This document shows positions 9,120-20,271 of a stretch of 64,000 nucleotides of DNA, one piece after another. Numbering within the stretch: the first letter of the stretch is position 1; each line of letters opens with the position of its first letter. The notes beneath the pieces are model-generated. The model was not told the DNA's origin. It saw only the letters and a program-made list of their open reading frames with translations, and searched no databases. Source of the stretch: Trichobilharzia regenti (Eukaryota > Platyhelminthes > Trematoda > Strigeidida > Schistosomatidae). Both the position numbers and the translations under genes were made by a program. Location: contig OX235265.1 of assembly GCA_944472135.2 (NCBI GenBank), positions 90,304,984-90,368,983 of the forward strand. The letters run 5' to 3'.

Positions 9120-10490
9120 TAATAATCTACTTTATTCCATAAACAGTACATGTAATACAGAATGGAATTCTTAGCATTTGTCACAATACTGCATCTGATT
9201 TAATTAAAATATAAATAAAGTTAAAAATTAAAACAAAATTAACCAGAGGAATTTGTCCACGTTTACGATATAAAGTCAAAAATATTCGAAGCACGAATTG
9301 AGATCATTAAATATAATAATAATAACAACAGGGAGTTTGTTTCAAGTAGTATTGTCGATGCAGTTTGGAAACTTTAGCATGTTATAGATTATTGGATCTA
9401 ATGTTCTGTTGATATAGTATAGTGAGGGGAAATACAAAATTAACAGTTTTATAACACAGCGTCAATTATGTTCACACTCATGAAAAAAAATAAACAAAAA
9501 CAAAAAATTGAGAGGACTATAAATATAAGAATTACAATAGCAATAAAGTTTGATGGTGTAAGGGTGGAGGAAATGGTTTATTTAGTAGTGCAAAGAAGGT
9601 TAGTTAGTTCATGTCTGACACTATTTTCATCACATAAAGTACGTGCTAAATATGGTATGGTGGAATTTTTATACTTAGTCGTACGTGCGTAAATTCTTCT
9701 AGAAAGACTTCTTGTTTTACCTGAAGGGACACAAGGTTGAAGCTGCGGGTAGAGTGGGTACTCATAGTCTGACAAAATTCCTCCAGCAAATTTGTTGCAT
9801 GACATCAAGTACCTATCAGTGATAATGTCAACGATGTGGCCCAATGGGATACCACTCGTTTTACTGACAATCTTCAGAGTTCTACGAAGTATGACATAGT
9901 CTATTTTAAGCAATCCAGGAAAGAACAAGCGAGGGTGAGCAGTAAAGAAGAATAGGTGAGATGCACGAGTTGACAAACTGTAAGAGGAGGAGGAGGGGTT
10001 GAGTTATGCCTGAGTGTCTTAACTTCTTAATGTAAAAAGTCAGACGAAATATTTTTTTAGAAATCGCTAAGACATGGGAAGGCCAGGATAGGTCAGAAGA
10101 AAGAATTAATCCAAGATATTTAACTTCAGGCTTGATTTCTATATCAGTATCATAAATTTTGCAAGGATCATAGGAACCAACGACTTCATTTAACTTTCGT
10201 TTACATCGGAAACTGAAATTGATAGTCTGACATTTGGAAAGATTCAATTTAAGGCTGTTAGACGATGACCATTTGCTAATTCCTGACAGAAAGCTGTTCA
10301 TCTTAGTACAGTCAAGCTGGGAGTTAACAGACATGGAAATAGTTGGATCATCGGCATACTTAACAAAGTTGATTTCATCACCAGAGTGAGGCAAGTCATG
10401 CAAGAAGAAGGAAAACAGAAAAGGAGAAAGGACAGCACCTTGAGCGTCACCAGCCTCAGTAAGCAAGATCTAGCAACTGACAAATACTAT
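9120..10490 (-). mobile_element. CR1-like LINE, 5'-truncated
   Basis: Read on the minus strand: the end of RT with GAVLSPFLF (motif B) and KYADDPTIS (motif C, YADD), then LKLNLSKCQ and VKYLGLILSSDLSW. A frameshifted C-terminal part follows with FPGLLKIDY, LRRTLKIVSKTSG and ARTTKYKNSTIPYLAR. The 3' UTR runs to about 9120. Jockey/CR1-clade elements end this way. The 5' half is missing. Confidence 0.8.
9578..10466 (-). pseudogene. CR1-like reverse transcriptase remnant
   Basis: Two overlapping frames (10466-9906 and 9976-9578) together make the C-terminal third of a CR1-type polyprotein. At their junction near 9940-9980 the frame shifts, and a TAG follows the LVLSWIA residues. The YADD catalytic pair is intact at about 10348-10359, but motif A and the endonuclease are lost to 5' truncation, so it cannot act by itself. 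The same C-terminal domain recurs at 54760-55218 and 45276-45605. Confidence 0.75.
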
Positions 10491-10773
10491 GTGAGTATAT
10501 CAGTAGACCTGCTTTTGTGGATCTATGCTTGTCATTCGATACATTTCTTGTCTAAATAGGTCCAAAAGAACTATCCCATATGGAGGCATAAAGGTAGCGG
10601 TGATACTCTCTCTATATAGTGTGGTAAGTGATAAATAGGTTCGTTCGTCTTACCAATAAGCTTTGAAGGTGGTCTCTGAATCGTTGACATCATGAATGTC
10701 ATTATCATTAAAAAGAAAAATTTAATCACTAATTTGTACACCGTCAAATGTGAATTGCTTTCTGCATACATAG

Positions 10774-10869
10774 GTGATCCATTCAGATTCGAAACGAACT
10801 GGAGCAGGCCACTGGAATAGTCTATTCCGTTTGAAGCATTTAACTACGGGGATGTATTTATGCGCAAAA
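10774..10869 (+). CDS. ITPR: ITPR exon d (IP3-binding core beta-trefoil)
   Basis: 32 codons reading [20 protein letters not shown], then [12 protein letters not shown]. It aligns with vertebrate [32 protein letters not shown]: the GAG.WNSLFR.KHL.TG.YL pattern is diagnostic of the second MIR-type repeat. It is too short for routine ORF calling. The acceptor is ACATAG and the donor is AAA|GTAAGA; phase 0 at both ends. The following intron falls near where vertebrate ITPR1 has the alternatively spliced SI segment; no SI-like exon was noticed in it. Confidence 0.93.
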
Positions 10870-10984
10870 GTAAGAATTTTATCATAATTTTTACTTATTA
10901 AAAGCTTATTGTGTTGTGTATTTTAGAGCGTTTACTTCATAGTTTCATCATTATTTGTAATAAATTTGACATCTCTATTTCACC

Positions 10985-11650
10985 GTGTTATTCGAAGTCT
11001 TGTTTAGTTGGCTTTATGACTGCCCGTGAGGTTTCTTCTCCTCTTCATGTGGTTTCCTCCATGTAACCCACGGAGCCACGCTTAACTCGTCGTTTCCCGA
11101 TTCAGATTTCACACGAGGGCCTACCTTGCACATGATGTTACTCAACGGTCTGCTCAACGTGTATTCAATGCATTTCCATTTTTCCCTTCACGTTACCAGT
11201 GGAACATAGGGCTTCTAGCTAGTGGCATGAAATTTATGTAGCAATGGTGTTTATTTTTACAGAATGGGGTTGCTAGCCCCATGCCCATCCTTTCCTCTTT
11301 ACCAGCATTATTTCTGGCTTAGCGAGGCACAGGAGTGCATCGACAGCCGGGGATCGAACCCCGGACCATGTACATGGTCGGCGAGAGTCCTAACCACCGT
11401 GGCATCGACGCACGGAATGTTGGTTGGTTTGTTGCTAAACTTTCTTGCTGCTTATCCTTTCTCGTTGATGATCCGATCTTCAGTAAGGAGAGAAGGGGGC
11501 AGTTGTTAATGAGCGTCCACGGTAGCTTGTTTGAAATGCTTTTTTGTGAAGCGTTTACCAAGTCTGTGAACCGTAGAATAGAAGTACTGACTTGACATAA
11601 GTGTTGAATACCTAGAGCTTTTTTGTTATGCTGAGGACAATGGATTTCCG
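10985..11650 (-). mobile_element. RTE-like LINE fragment interrupted by SINE-A
   Basis: The reverse complement of 10985-11192 and of 11415-11650 is continuous when aligned to the RTE element (C-terminal WRRS region, then the WIGHTLRK block, then ISNKLQ). SINE-A sits between the two halves. Both halves are badly mutated. Insertion order is therefore RTE first, SINE-A second. Confidence 0.6.
11196..11413 (-). mobile_element. SINE-A copy (RTE tail), nested
   Basis: The minus-strand head GCGTCGATGCCACGG carries box A and GGGGTTCGATCCC box B, and a GGACC..GGTCC-like hairpin is retained. The body holds GGGGCTAGCAACCCC and the tail CCCTATGTTCCACTGG. Clear full-length copy. Confidence 0.75.
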
Positions 11651-11676
11651 CTTTAGTTTCAGATTAAAGAAGGTCT

Positions 11677-13283
11677 TTCACACAGCCAGTTGTATTTATT
11701 AGTTAGAACAAAGAAATTACGAACATATTTAGAGGCAGAATAATAATACGAGCTACTTTTATTTCTTCAATTCTCTACAACTGCATACATCATAAATAAA
11801 TCATTTATAATGTTACAAATATTGTCTAAACATACTTTTACACTGATTTTAAGTTATAGATAGACAGTATAAGTAATATAATTTCAAAGATGATGTAAGT
11901 AGACAATTATTCGGCGTTAAAACATTAACTATTTATATATTTTATACGACTTTAACCACGGATTGATATCACTTAGAGAGAGAACCATTGAAAACCAGTA
12001 CTGGAGTACTTCCAGACAGCTGTTTCATCCTAGCGTGAGAAACATCGGACATACGCACCCACCACTAGGGTTGGAACCCAGGACCTTCCGGTTACAAGGC
12101 AAGCTGGCTCGTATACCATTCAGTCACTGGGACCCGATTCAATGGCCAACTTGTGATGCAGTTAGCGCCATCACAAACCACTGTCATCAGTGGGAACTCA
12201 ATCTTCACACGTGACATCTGGATGGACCTCACTAGTCACAACTTCTCACTAGAACTGCAGGAAACTCTGTCCTGTAGCAAGTCACTGGAGAGCAAGAGTT
12301 TCGATGGAGTTCCCACCGATGACGCTGGTTTGTGGTAGCGCCAAATACATCACGAAGTGGTGGAGGTTAGAATTCACGGACTGGTGGCCATTGAATCGGG
12401 TCCTGGTGACTAGAAGTGTATACGAGCCAGCTTGCCTTGTAACCGGAATGTCCTGAATTCGAACGTCAATGATTCCCAAACTAGTCAGATGAAATAGCTG
12501 TCTGACAGTACTCCAGTACTGGTTTTCAATGGCTCTCTCTCTAACTGATGTCAGTCCATGATCAAACTCGTATAAACAAATTTAACCGTTATAAACCAAT
12601 TTCTTGAAAATGTATATAGTAATTAGACAAGATTGACGTAGACTTCAGAGCTGGTTTGAAAGCAAGAATGGACTAGAGACAAAATACAAGATAGATCTGC
12701 AGACTTAATTCATACATATCATAGTGTAGTACTCAGGTGTGGGTGTGTGGATGAATAGTGAAGTTAAATTATAAAATACAGACAAAATAATTTAATGAAG
12801 TAGATTTAAAACTTTAACAGTGAATTCAACTCAGTCAGTGAGTGAAAATCAAAATCAAAACTGAGTGAAATGTTACGCAACAAAACAAAACAATTATGGT
12901 TACCAGAGTAGTAAGAGATTAGTCATACTGTCTTTTTGAATGCATAGGTCAGGTTGAATGAAATCTTTTGATGTCAATGGCTTCTGTGAACTGAATTGAC
13001 CCTGGTTTTCTTTGTGTATTGATTGTTTTGAAAGTCTAACTAATTTCCAGTGTATGTCTCAAAATAATTGTCCGCCTTCATCATCTTTAAAATCATGTTG
13101 CCTGTGCTTTCTGACTATAACTTGAAATCGTTGTTAAAGTATATTCAGAAACCATTTTGCACCATAGAATTGATTTGTTTGTGATATGTGCAGTTGAAGA
13201 GAGTTGATGAGATAAAAACAGCTCGTATTATTATTATTATCAACCTGACTGTAAGTATGTTCGTACTTTCTTTATTGTAACGA
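11677..13283 (-). mobile_element. Foldback element copy 2
   Basis: The interior is the reverse complement of the element at 577-2165, including both internal SINE-B-like copies. Terminal inverted repeats are at about 11700-11915 and 13060-13280. The outer left block CAGCCAGTTGT.TTTATTAG is nevertheless in the same orientation as in copy 1. No coding capacity. Confidence 0.6.
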
Positions 13284-13429
13284 ATGTTTGCCTTTCCAAC
13301 CTGATCATGGCTGGCTTGGACATCCTCATCCATGAAATATGAAGTAAGAAATAAGTACAAGGGGAAGGAATTATTTTCCCGTGTAGTGATTGATTTGTCT
13401 GATAAAATACTATCCTAAATTGTGATGTA

Positions 13430-13780
13430 GGGTCTGATGACTGCTTTCAACGTAGAATTTTGCATAGATGTACAGCAGTTTGAACTGCCACCCTCTCTCC
13501 TTGTAACACACAAACTAAGAGGAGGCAGTAAGGAAGGATTCAAAATAGAAATAATAAACAGAAATATGAGGCAAAAAGAATAGTTGTATGAAAGACAATA
13601 GAGTTCTATTGGATATTATGAGTCACAAGTAGTGGATGCATCTGCGCTATCACTGAGAACGATTTTGAGTCACATCAGCAATCTTCACCAGCCTTCATTA
13701 GTTTTTACCGTCCCGATGATCCCAACCAGGAAGCCAGTCTACACCCCTTCTACGCGACTGGCTTAAACTAACTAACTGTT
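13430..13780 (-). mobile_element. Second LINE family 3' fragment, antisense
   Basis: Reverse complement of the 3' UTR block seen at 4700-4970 (GGATATTATGAGTCACAAG, CACTGAGAACGATTTTGAG). Non-coding part only. Confidence 0.55.
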
Positions 13781-13784
13781 ATGA

Positions 13785-14265
13785 ATGTTTGGAGGCAATC
13801 GGCAGGAAGCCACGCCTGACCTGGGTTTCGTGCTATTTGGCACTCATCAGCTAGGCGCATATGCAACCTCGAAGGGACTCATGTACCTTCTGAGATTCGA
13901 ACCCGCGTCACCCAGTGGGGCTGCAGTGAGTCAGAGACGTTACCACTGAGCTATTCAGACCCACGATTGACCTCCTGTTGGGCTGTACTGGGTATTTCTG
14001 ATTGGATACTAGTCAGTAACTAGTGTAATGTGTCTAGTCCTATTTTCGGTGTGGACTGAATTCTATCAGTCAAACTTGCAATGTGGCCACCATCAAGTTA
14101 GGTAGCTCGCCATCACGGTGCACCGTGAATTGTTGGTATTAGATGGTTTGAGACAGTAGGCCACAGGAAGCTTTGAACCTAGGTTTCGTGCTAGTTGGCA
14201 ATCACCAGTCAGCAAGACGCATCTGCATCCTAGAAGGAACCCATGTCCCTTCTGGGATTTCGCTG
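13785..14265 (-). mobile_element. SINE-C copy and second partial copy
   Basis: Minus-strand box B GCGGGTTCGAATCTC (about 13896) and box A with the TGAGCTATTCAGAC flank; the body runs to the GCACCGTGATGGCGAGC block (about 14115-14135), then a second partial unit follows with TTTCGTGCTAGTTGGC. An antisense piece of the second LINE family continues to about 14375. Confidence 0.6.
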
Positions 14266-14426
14266 ACTGATGAGGCCATGTCTTGATTTGACCACCTCTG
14301 GCTCTTTTCCATCCTGATCCATCCTATGTCAGCTAACATTGATTATTATTGAGGAAGGCGATGGTTAGGCTATGATCTAATTTTTGGTTAGTTTTGTTAT
14401 CCATGTTATTGTTTTTTTTTCTACAG

Positions 14427-14696
14427 GTGCACAAAATGGAAGATCGATGCGGAAATACAAAAGTGCCTTCTTATCGTGAACAAGATAACTATTGTACACC
14501 AAGATATCTTACTTTATCAAAAGATCCAACATTTGAAACAGTTTTTGAATTAGATTCAACAAGTCATAACAAAGATAATAATGAGCTTATACCGAATAAT
14601 GCGTTTGTACGTATTTGTCATACAGCTTCAAAAATGTGGATTAAAGCCAGTGAAGTGACAATTGATAAAAATGTTGACAAGCCTATAATGCATATG
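14427..14696 (+). CDS. ITPR: ITPR exon e (IP3-binding core)
   Basis: 90 codons, from VHKMEDRCGNTKV to KPIMHM. It contains FETVFELDSTS, NELIPNNAFVRICH, KMWIKAS and IDKNVDKPIM, which align with vertebrate ISSIFELDPTT, DSLVPRNSYVRLRH, NTWVHST and IDKEEEKPVM. The segment is the end of the beta-trefoil and the lead into the alpha-armadillo part of the IP3-binding core. The N-terminal third is divergent, as this loop usually is. The acceptor is TTCTACAG, with nine T residues just upstream; the donor is ATG|GTATGT. Phase 0 at both ends. Confidence 0.94.
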
Positions 14697-14877
14697 GTAT
14701 GTGGGTATTTATTTATTTGTTGATTATATGAAAATGATTCAAATTCTATCATTTGAAAGAAGAGGGATACGTAATTTAATGATCACATGTTGGATTTTGT
14801 AGGGATTCAGATCCGTTTTACTGTAGGATTCATCACGAAGCATGCAAAGCATAATGGCTACCTACTGGATATTGTGC

Positions 14878-15065
14878 GTCGGTGGCACAGTGGTTAGGAC
14901 TCTCACCGGCCATGCAAATGGTCCGGGGTTCGATCCCCTGCCGATGCACACCTGATATCTATGGTCGGCCTGCGAAATTTGGCTACCGATATCACATGCT
15001 GAAAATTCCATACCTGTACCCAAAAATACGGTGTGGAATCAAGCTGAAATAAAAAAGTTCGAATA
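14878..15065 (+). mobile_element. SINE-A head with CR1-type tail
   Basis: The head is the SINE-A tRNA-like unit (GCGTCGGTGGCACAGTGG, GGGGTTCGATCCC), but after about 75 bases it runs into TGCTGAAAATTCC..CTGTACC..TGGAAT.AAGC.GAAAT. That block is also the 3' end of the CR1-like LINE at 54745-56010. Confidence 0.65.
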
Positions 15066-15134
15066 AGAAGTCATGGCCCTGGAGACCCATTGGTGGATTC
15101 GGTTGGCGGTAGCTTTATATGTCTCGAATCGATG

Positions 15135-15268
15135 GAATTTAGGATTGACTGGCCCCGTGACTGAATGGTTAAATGAGCTGGCCTCATGACCTGAAGATCC
15201 TGGGTTCGACCACTAGTGGCATCATCGATGTGCACTGTTGAAGAGTCTCAAGGTAGGATAAAACCACC
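15135..15268 (+). mobile_element. SINE-B variant
   Basis: A box A-like GACTGAATGGTTAAATGAG, box B CTGGGTTCGACC, and a decayed hammerhead start (TGAAGAGTCTCAAGGTAGGA). Truncated tail. Confidence 0.5.
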
Positions 15269-15439
15269 TCCCGGTGTTCTTTATTTTTGCAGTGATTCAG
15301 CAGCCGATGTTAGTCTGTTGACGAAATCTATACTGACTTAATTTAAACAAAATAATGAATGAGGAGTGAAGGCTAAATATGAATCTGATTCAAGTCCTGT
15401 GGTTACTCATCTACAATTATTGGCCATTATATAAAGACG

Positions 15440-15712
15440 TGTTTTGGTGTTAGATGGTTGGAAGCAATCTGCAGGCAGCTTTGGATCCAGGTTTTGCGCT
15501 TGTCGGCACTCGTCAGAAAGGCATAAAGTGCTTCCTGTAGATTGTCTCCAGCTGTCTAACATCAATTCAAAATTCACAGGCGATGGCTAGCCATCTAGCG
15601 TGGTGGCTGCACTGCAAATTTGACTGATAAATTTCAGTCTGCACCAAACGAAGGACTAAACGAATATCGCTATTTACTATCTAACGTCCAGTCAAAAACC
15701 AGGTTGTTGTTG
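15440..15712. mobile_element. SINE-C inverted half pair
   Basis: GTTAGATGGTTGGAAGCAATC at the left and ATTGTCTCCAGCTGTCTAACATC in the middle are inverse copies; the plus half continues with the GATGGCTAGCCATCTAGCG and CAGTCTGCACCA blocks. A head-to-head arrangement without an intact promoter. Confidence 0.5.
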
Positions 15713-15884
15713 TTGTTGAATGAAACTGTCTCAGACTGTAACCACCAAAAATCAACTGGTTATCGTCTTGACGTAGGGGATTGATCTTTACATCCACCAC
15801 ACAAATATCCAAAACTTCCTTTAGAGACGCAGCCACAAGAGCTCCAAAGACGTCAAAAAGACGATTATTATTCGTTTTTACGAG

Positions 15885-16258
15885 TTGATCACGGATTGAT
15901 ATCAGTTAGAGAACCATTGAAAACCAGCACTGGTGTACTGCCAGACAGCTGTTTCATCCCAATAGTTTGGGAATCATCGGCTGTACGCATCCACCACTAG
16001 AGTTAGAACCGAGGACCTTCCGGTTACATGGTAAGCTGGCTCGTATACCATTCAGTCACTGGGACCCGATTCAGTGGTCAGCTTATGAATTCTAACTTCT
16101 ACCAATTCGTGATGCATTTAACCCGATCCCAACCAATGTTGTCAGTGGGACATCCATCCTCACACTTGACTGGATGAACCTCATTGATCATGACTTCCCA
16201 TTAGAACTCTAGGAATCTCTGTCCTGTAACAAGTCACTGGCGAACATCAGATTAATTT
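15885..16258 (-). mobile_element. SINE-B-like copy, minus
   Basis: Carries the ACCGAGGACCTTCCGGTTAC and GGGACCCGATTCAGTGG blocks of SINE-B on the reverse strand, and a CAGACAGCTGTTTCAT hammerhead remnant (core damaged). Same subfamily as the copies inside the foldback elements. Confidence 0.55.
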
Positions 16259-16267
16259 TCTATAGTT

Positions 16268-16488
16268 TTGGTTTGTAAGGGTTAGTTAAGTTTTTTACTA
16301 GTTGGTCACGGATTGATATCAGGGGGTTGATATCTCAGTGGGTGCATGCTCCGATGATTCCCAAACTAGGATGAAACAGCTGTCTTGCAGTACTCCGGTG
16401 CTGGTTTTCAATGGTTCTCTAACTGATATCAATCCGTGATCAACTCGTAAAAATATAACCAACCCTTACAAACCAAACTATAGAAAAT
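16268..16488. repeat. SINE-B inverted half pair (palindrome)
   Basis: AGTTTTGGTTTGTAAGGGTTAG at the left end is the complement of ACCCTTACAAACCAAACTAT at the right end; CACGGATTGATATCAG pairs with CTGATATCAATCCGTG. Only the hammerhead-to-tail half of SINE-B is present, facing a shorter inverted tail. Confidence 0.65.
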
Positions 16489-16644
16489 AATGACGTACAT
16501 TCTAGGATAAAAACGGATAATAATTATAAGTCGGTTAAAACATCCATATAAATGTAAATATTGTGGTTAGACTGTTCAAGAGGGGTTTTCCAAACAACGT
16601 TTCTGTTTATTATAATGAACGTTTCCGTTATTATTTATCATTAT

Positions 16645-16872
16645 TATTCCTTTAGGTTCCCAGTAAAACATAAGACTTCAAGTTATAGCTTGGAAGTTTC
16701 GGTAGCGGTCATTTTTATTTTTGTGGGGTCAGGTTGCTAGCCTCACAACAAACCTCTATTCGGCGACCTAATTACAAGCTTAGAGAGGTTATAGGAGTGC
16801 GCTAGCTAGGGATTGAACGCTGGACCTAACGAGTGGTTGGCTAGCATGCTACCGCTGAACCATCGACACACT
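16645..16872 (-). mobile_element. SINE-A copy (RTE tail), diverged
   Basis: The minus-strand head ends in CGATGGTTCAGCGGTAG and a GTTCAATCCC box B; the tail is TTTTACTGGGAACC. Older than the copies at 11196 and 63503, judging by substitutions. Confidence 0.6.
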
Positions 16873-17066
16873 AACTTTTCCGTTACACAAAAAACTTTAC
16901 TAGTAGTCCAGATAACCTTTATCTAAATGTGTAGAGTAGAATATAACCGATAATTCTAAGAGTAGCCGTCGATAGTCTTTCAGAAGTGGAAAAATGTTTG
17001 AAATATTATGGTTAATGCTGACTGTAAAGGTGCCCTCACTTATACCTGGGACATTTTTAAAATAAT

Positions 17067-17262
17067 GCGTCGGTGGCACAGTGGTTAGGATGCTCGCCAA
17101 CCATGCAGATGGTCCGGGGTTCGATCCTCGGCCGACGCACAGCTGATATCAACAAGGGTCAGCCTGCTAAATTTATGCCACCGAAATCACACGCCGAAAA
17201 TTCCATACTTGTGCCAGAATACTCTGTTCAATCAAGCTACAGTAGAAATAAATAAAATAAAG
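17067..17262 (+). mobile_element. SINE-A head with CR1-type tail, well preserved
   Basis: The tRNA-like head has a perfect seven-base acceptor-type stem (GCGTCGG at 17067 and CCGACGC near 17132), box A TGGCACAGTGG and box B GGGTTCGATCC. It resembles a glycine or similar tRNA but has no sensible anticodon arm. The CR1-type tail ACGCCGAAAATTCCATACTTG follows, with an ATAAATAAAATAAA end. It is not a functional tRNA gene. Confidence 0.7.
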
Positions 17263-17639
17263 TTAACCCAAGTTAAAATGTATGAAGTAGAGAGATTTGT
17301 TACAGATAACAAAATAATGTTTGTTTGCATTCTAAGAACTTATTGCTGAAGACATCACTAAGCCTAATGATGAAACATCACCGATAAAATACCAGAGGTC
17401 TTAGAACGTTGAATAAATTTTAAATTAAAACTTCTCAGATTTTGAATTAAAGCAAGAACAACAGTGGTTGATGCAGAATAAGATGGCACCATCACTTCCA
17501 TTTTGTTGGCTTCTCATCAGCAGCTTACAGCCTTAAAAATGTTGATAGGTTTGCCTACAGAACTAATGCCATCTTTAGACCTCGCCTAGATAACCAGCTG
17601 ACTAGTTTCCTAGCCGGTCCCAAGCCCGGATAAAGAGAG

Positions 17640-18612
17640 AGGGTGGGGCGTGACGCTAGCAACTCCACCTCCAAAACTAAACCAAACTCCTACAGAAACT
17701 TCAACGCATAAATGTATTAAAAATAATGAATCGAAGACTTACAGGAAAAAGCCCACAAACTGGTTGAACAAACAGCCAACGAAGACAGGACTCCAGGTGA
17801 GCATAGACAAGACGAAGGTTATGAAAACAACTAATCAACAACAACAACAGCAAAATCCAGCGCCAATCACCATCAACAGGAGGGATTTGAAACAGGTTAC
17901 TTCACTCACTCACTTATCTAGCATTGAGCATTGCCTCAACTACAGCCAGTCGGAACGGACGAGGCTGTCAAACTGAGTGAGAATCGGGAAGGCGAGAAAC
18001 ACATCATCAGCCTGAAATCAATCTGGAAGTCTTCGACACTCAGCCAGCATCAACAACAAAATTCGGTCGAATTTTCAATACAAACGTCAATCTACTCAGC
18101 TCTTCTACGCAGATCAGAAACTTGGCGGTCGGGTCACAAAGAATATTTCCAACAAACAGCCTGTTGCAGACCTTTATCAACCAACAACTGTCTTTGCTGG
18201 ATCTATACTCAAGATCAGATGGCCGGGCCGGAAAGAATCACCAACAGAAACTATGGCCGGGAACAAACAAACAAAACAAGAACAAACCGATCGCCAACTA
18301 ACAAATATGCAGGAGAAAGTGGAGATGGATGGATTGGACACTCGCTCGCTGAGGAGGCCGCCGCTTGGTGACATCGCACGCGTCAGGTCATTGCTCGAGT
18401 GGAACCAGGCCGAAAGGGAAGCACACGGCGAGTGGGACGTCAGTGCAAGGGTGGGTGACATGGAGGAGATCGTGTTAGTTGGAGGAGTTGAAACAGCATG
18501 GACTGACATGGATGGATGCAGGTGGAAAGTACAGCAGAAGGAAGGCAGAAGCAAGTGGAGACGTGCAGTTGGCGCCCTATGTTCCACTAGGAACCCAAGG
18601 GAATAATAATAA
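17640..18612 (+). mobile_element. Internally deleted RTE-like copy
   Basis: Starts with the LINE 5' leader (GGCGTGACGCTAGCAACTCC, TACAGAAACTTCAACG), then jumps at about 17710-17740 to the post-FADD region (AAGCCCACAAACTGG, ACAAGACGAAGGTTATG) and runs to the true 3' end (GGCGCCCTATGTTCCACTAGG plus AATAATAAT). About two thirds of the LINE, including the endonuclease and catalytic RT, is deleted. The coding remnant has the same frame changes as the copies at 21800-22735 and 40065-41228. Confidence 0.75.
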
Positions 18613-20270
18613 TGTTGTGGATAATCTAAAGGCATTCAGAGTAGTCAGTAGGCAAAAGAAACCTAGCCTGTTATGTTTCATTAAGGCAATCGCCATCAAA
18701 CGATTAAAACCAAGTCTATGTACTCAGGAAGAGACGGTAATGATGAATCCCTCACTGCCTTTGTAATAACAAGTATACAGATTTTACTAAGTCACCCACT
18801 GTTCTGTTTAGAAAATTTTATTTCTCGTCTAAAAATGACTCATGCAACACTATCCTTTTTGGTTAATTTGTAAAAACATACTTTCGGTGGTTACGTAACC
18901 TATTTATTATTTGTCATGGCCATTCTAGTTGAACTTTGTTTCTACTCACAAAAATCGTTGAACTTTGTCCTTTTGTCTCGAAGCTTAGTCGTCTAATTTT
19001 CTGAAAAAAAAATAAACAGTCCTTATCACTCTTGTTTATTATTTAAGAACTTACATCATTCCTGACTAGTGTTACCCTTAGTTTCTACCAGTTACTTCTT
19101 GTCACCATATTTAACAATTTGGAGGTGCTCCTAACTCTCTTTTCTCCTAATCTAATTACTGTCAATTTTCTGAACATGTACCGAAATGCCTACGTCTCAA
19201 GGGAACAAGCGTTTTCATTAGTTCTATTGGTAGACATCTGCTTGATACGAGTCATGAGGTGGACATTGCAAAACCGTTTACAATTAAAATTGTCTGAAAG
19301 TGAATAATGTGTTCAAATGGCGGCAGCTATCAGTCTTTCTTTGCACTGGTAACTAGATATCTTTATTCCCTCTTTCATTTGATTGTGTAATCTTTGGCTT
19401 TGATCTCATGCCTTTTTATTGCAGTATAACTTTGCTTGTCTCTTTTTTTCTATCATCTGAGTTGAACTCACCATTTTTTTTTACTTAATTTATTAATTTA
19501 CTCATCATCTTTATTACCTAACTCCCTCATCACTGTATGCAAGCGTTTATTTCTGTTTAAACTTGAACTTTCTGAGTATAAAGTAATATATGTGTGTAAT
19601 TTTCTGACTACTGTTAATCAAGTCTATAGTCTCCCAACCAACTGACATTATGTGACATATGCAAGTATGTTAATGTTGTTCTGTACATAAACATAAACTT
19701 AATAATGTCTTCAGGCTGTAGGCAGTCAGATGAGAAGCACAAACCACTATTTCTTCTTGTCTTATTCAAAAACGCGTGAAAGAGAATAAATGCATAAAGA
19801 AAACTCTCAATAATATCGGTTACATATAGAATAATTGGATATTGAAATAGTGAGCTTTACTTTCATCAAGGTTGACTGATAAATATTTAAAAAGTGAGGA
19901 TACCAGACGTCATATAAGGCATATTTTAATTTCATTGTATAATATTTAATTCATACTTCTCTGTTTTGACTTTTATTTTGCACTCACAGTTAGCTGTTAA
20001 TTAAGCTATTTAGAAAATATAAATATTTAACATGTATAAATGGCGTGATCTGATCTTAGTCTCCATTGATATGAAAGTTGTAAAATTAATATTATTCCGG
20101 TTAATGTAAAGATCATTCTGGCTTTCTGTATTATAACTTAGTTCGACTAGGTTTGAAAACAATGATAGTGAATGAGGTTTTATTGAATGAATACCTTCAC
20201 ACCAACACAGTAGAATTAACGGTAGTTTAAAGTTAAGTCGAAATGTAGTCACAGTTGTTTTACATTTAAT
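18613..20270. other. Long intron stretch without gene or known repeat
   Basis: Strongly T-rich between 18770 and 19620. Short open frames (18479-18766, 19119-19307, 20010-20273) have no recognisable similarity and biased composition. No family from elsewhere in the window was recognised here. Confidence 0.45.
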
Positions 20271-20271
20271 C

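Noticed and set aside
17067..17140. Functional tRNA gene
   Set aside because: The acceptor-like stem and both promoter boxes are good, but the anticodon arm does not form properly and the unit is followed by a LINE-derived tail and repeated many times: it is a SINE head.
18253..18606. Stand-alone protein gene (117 codons)
   Set aside because: It lies inside a defective RTE copy and matches the end of its polyprotein; the same frame occurs in two other copies.
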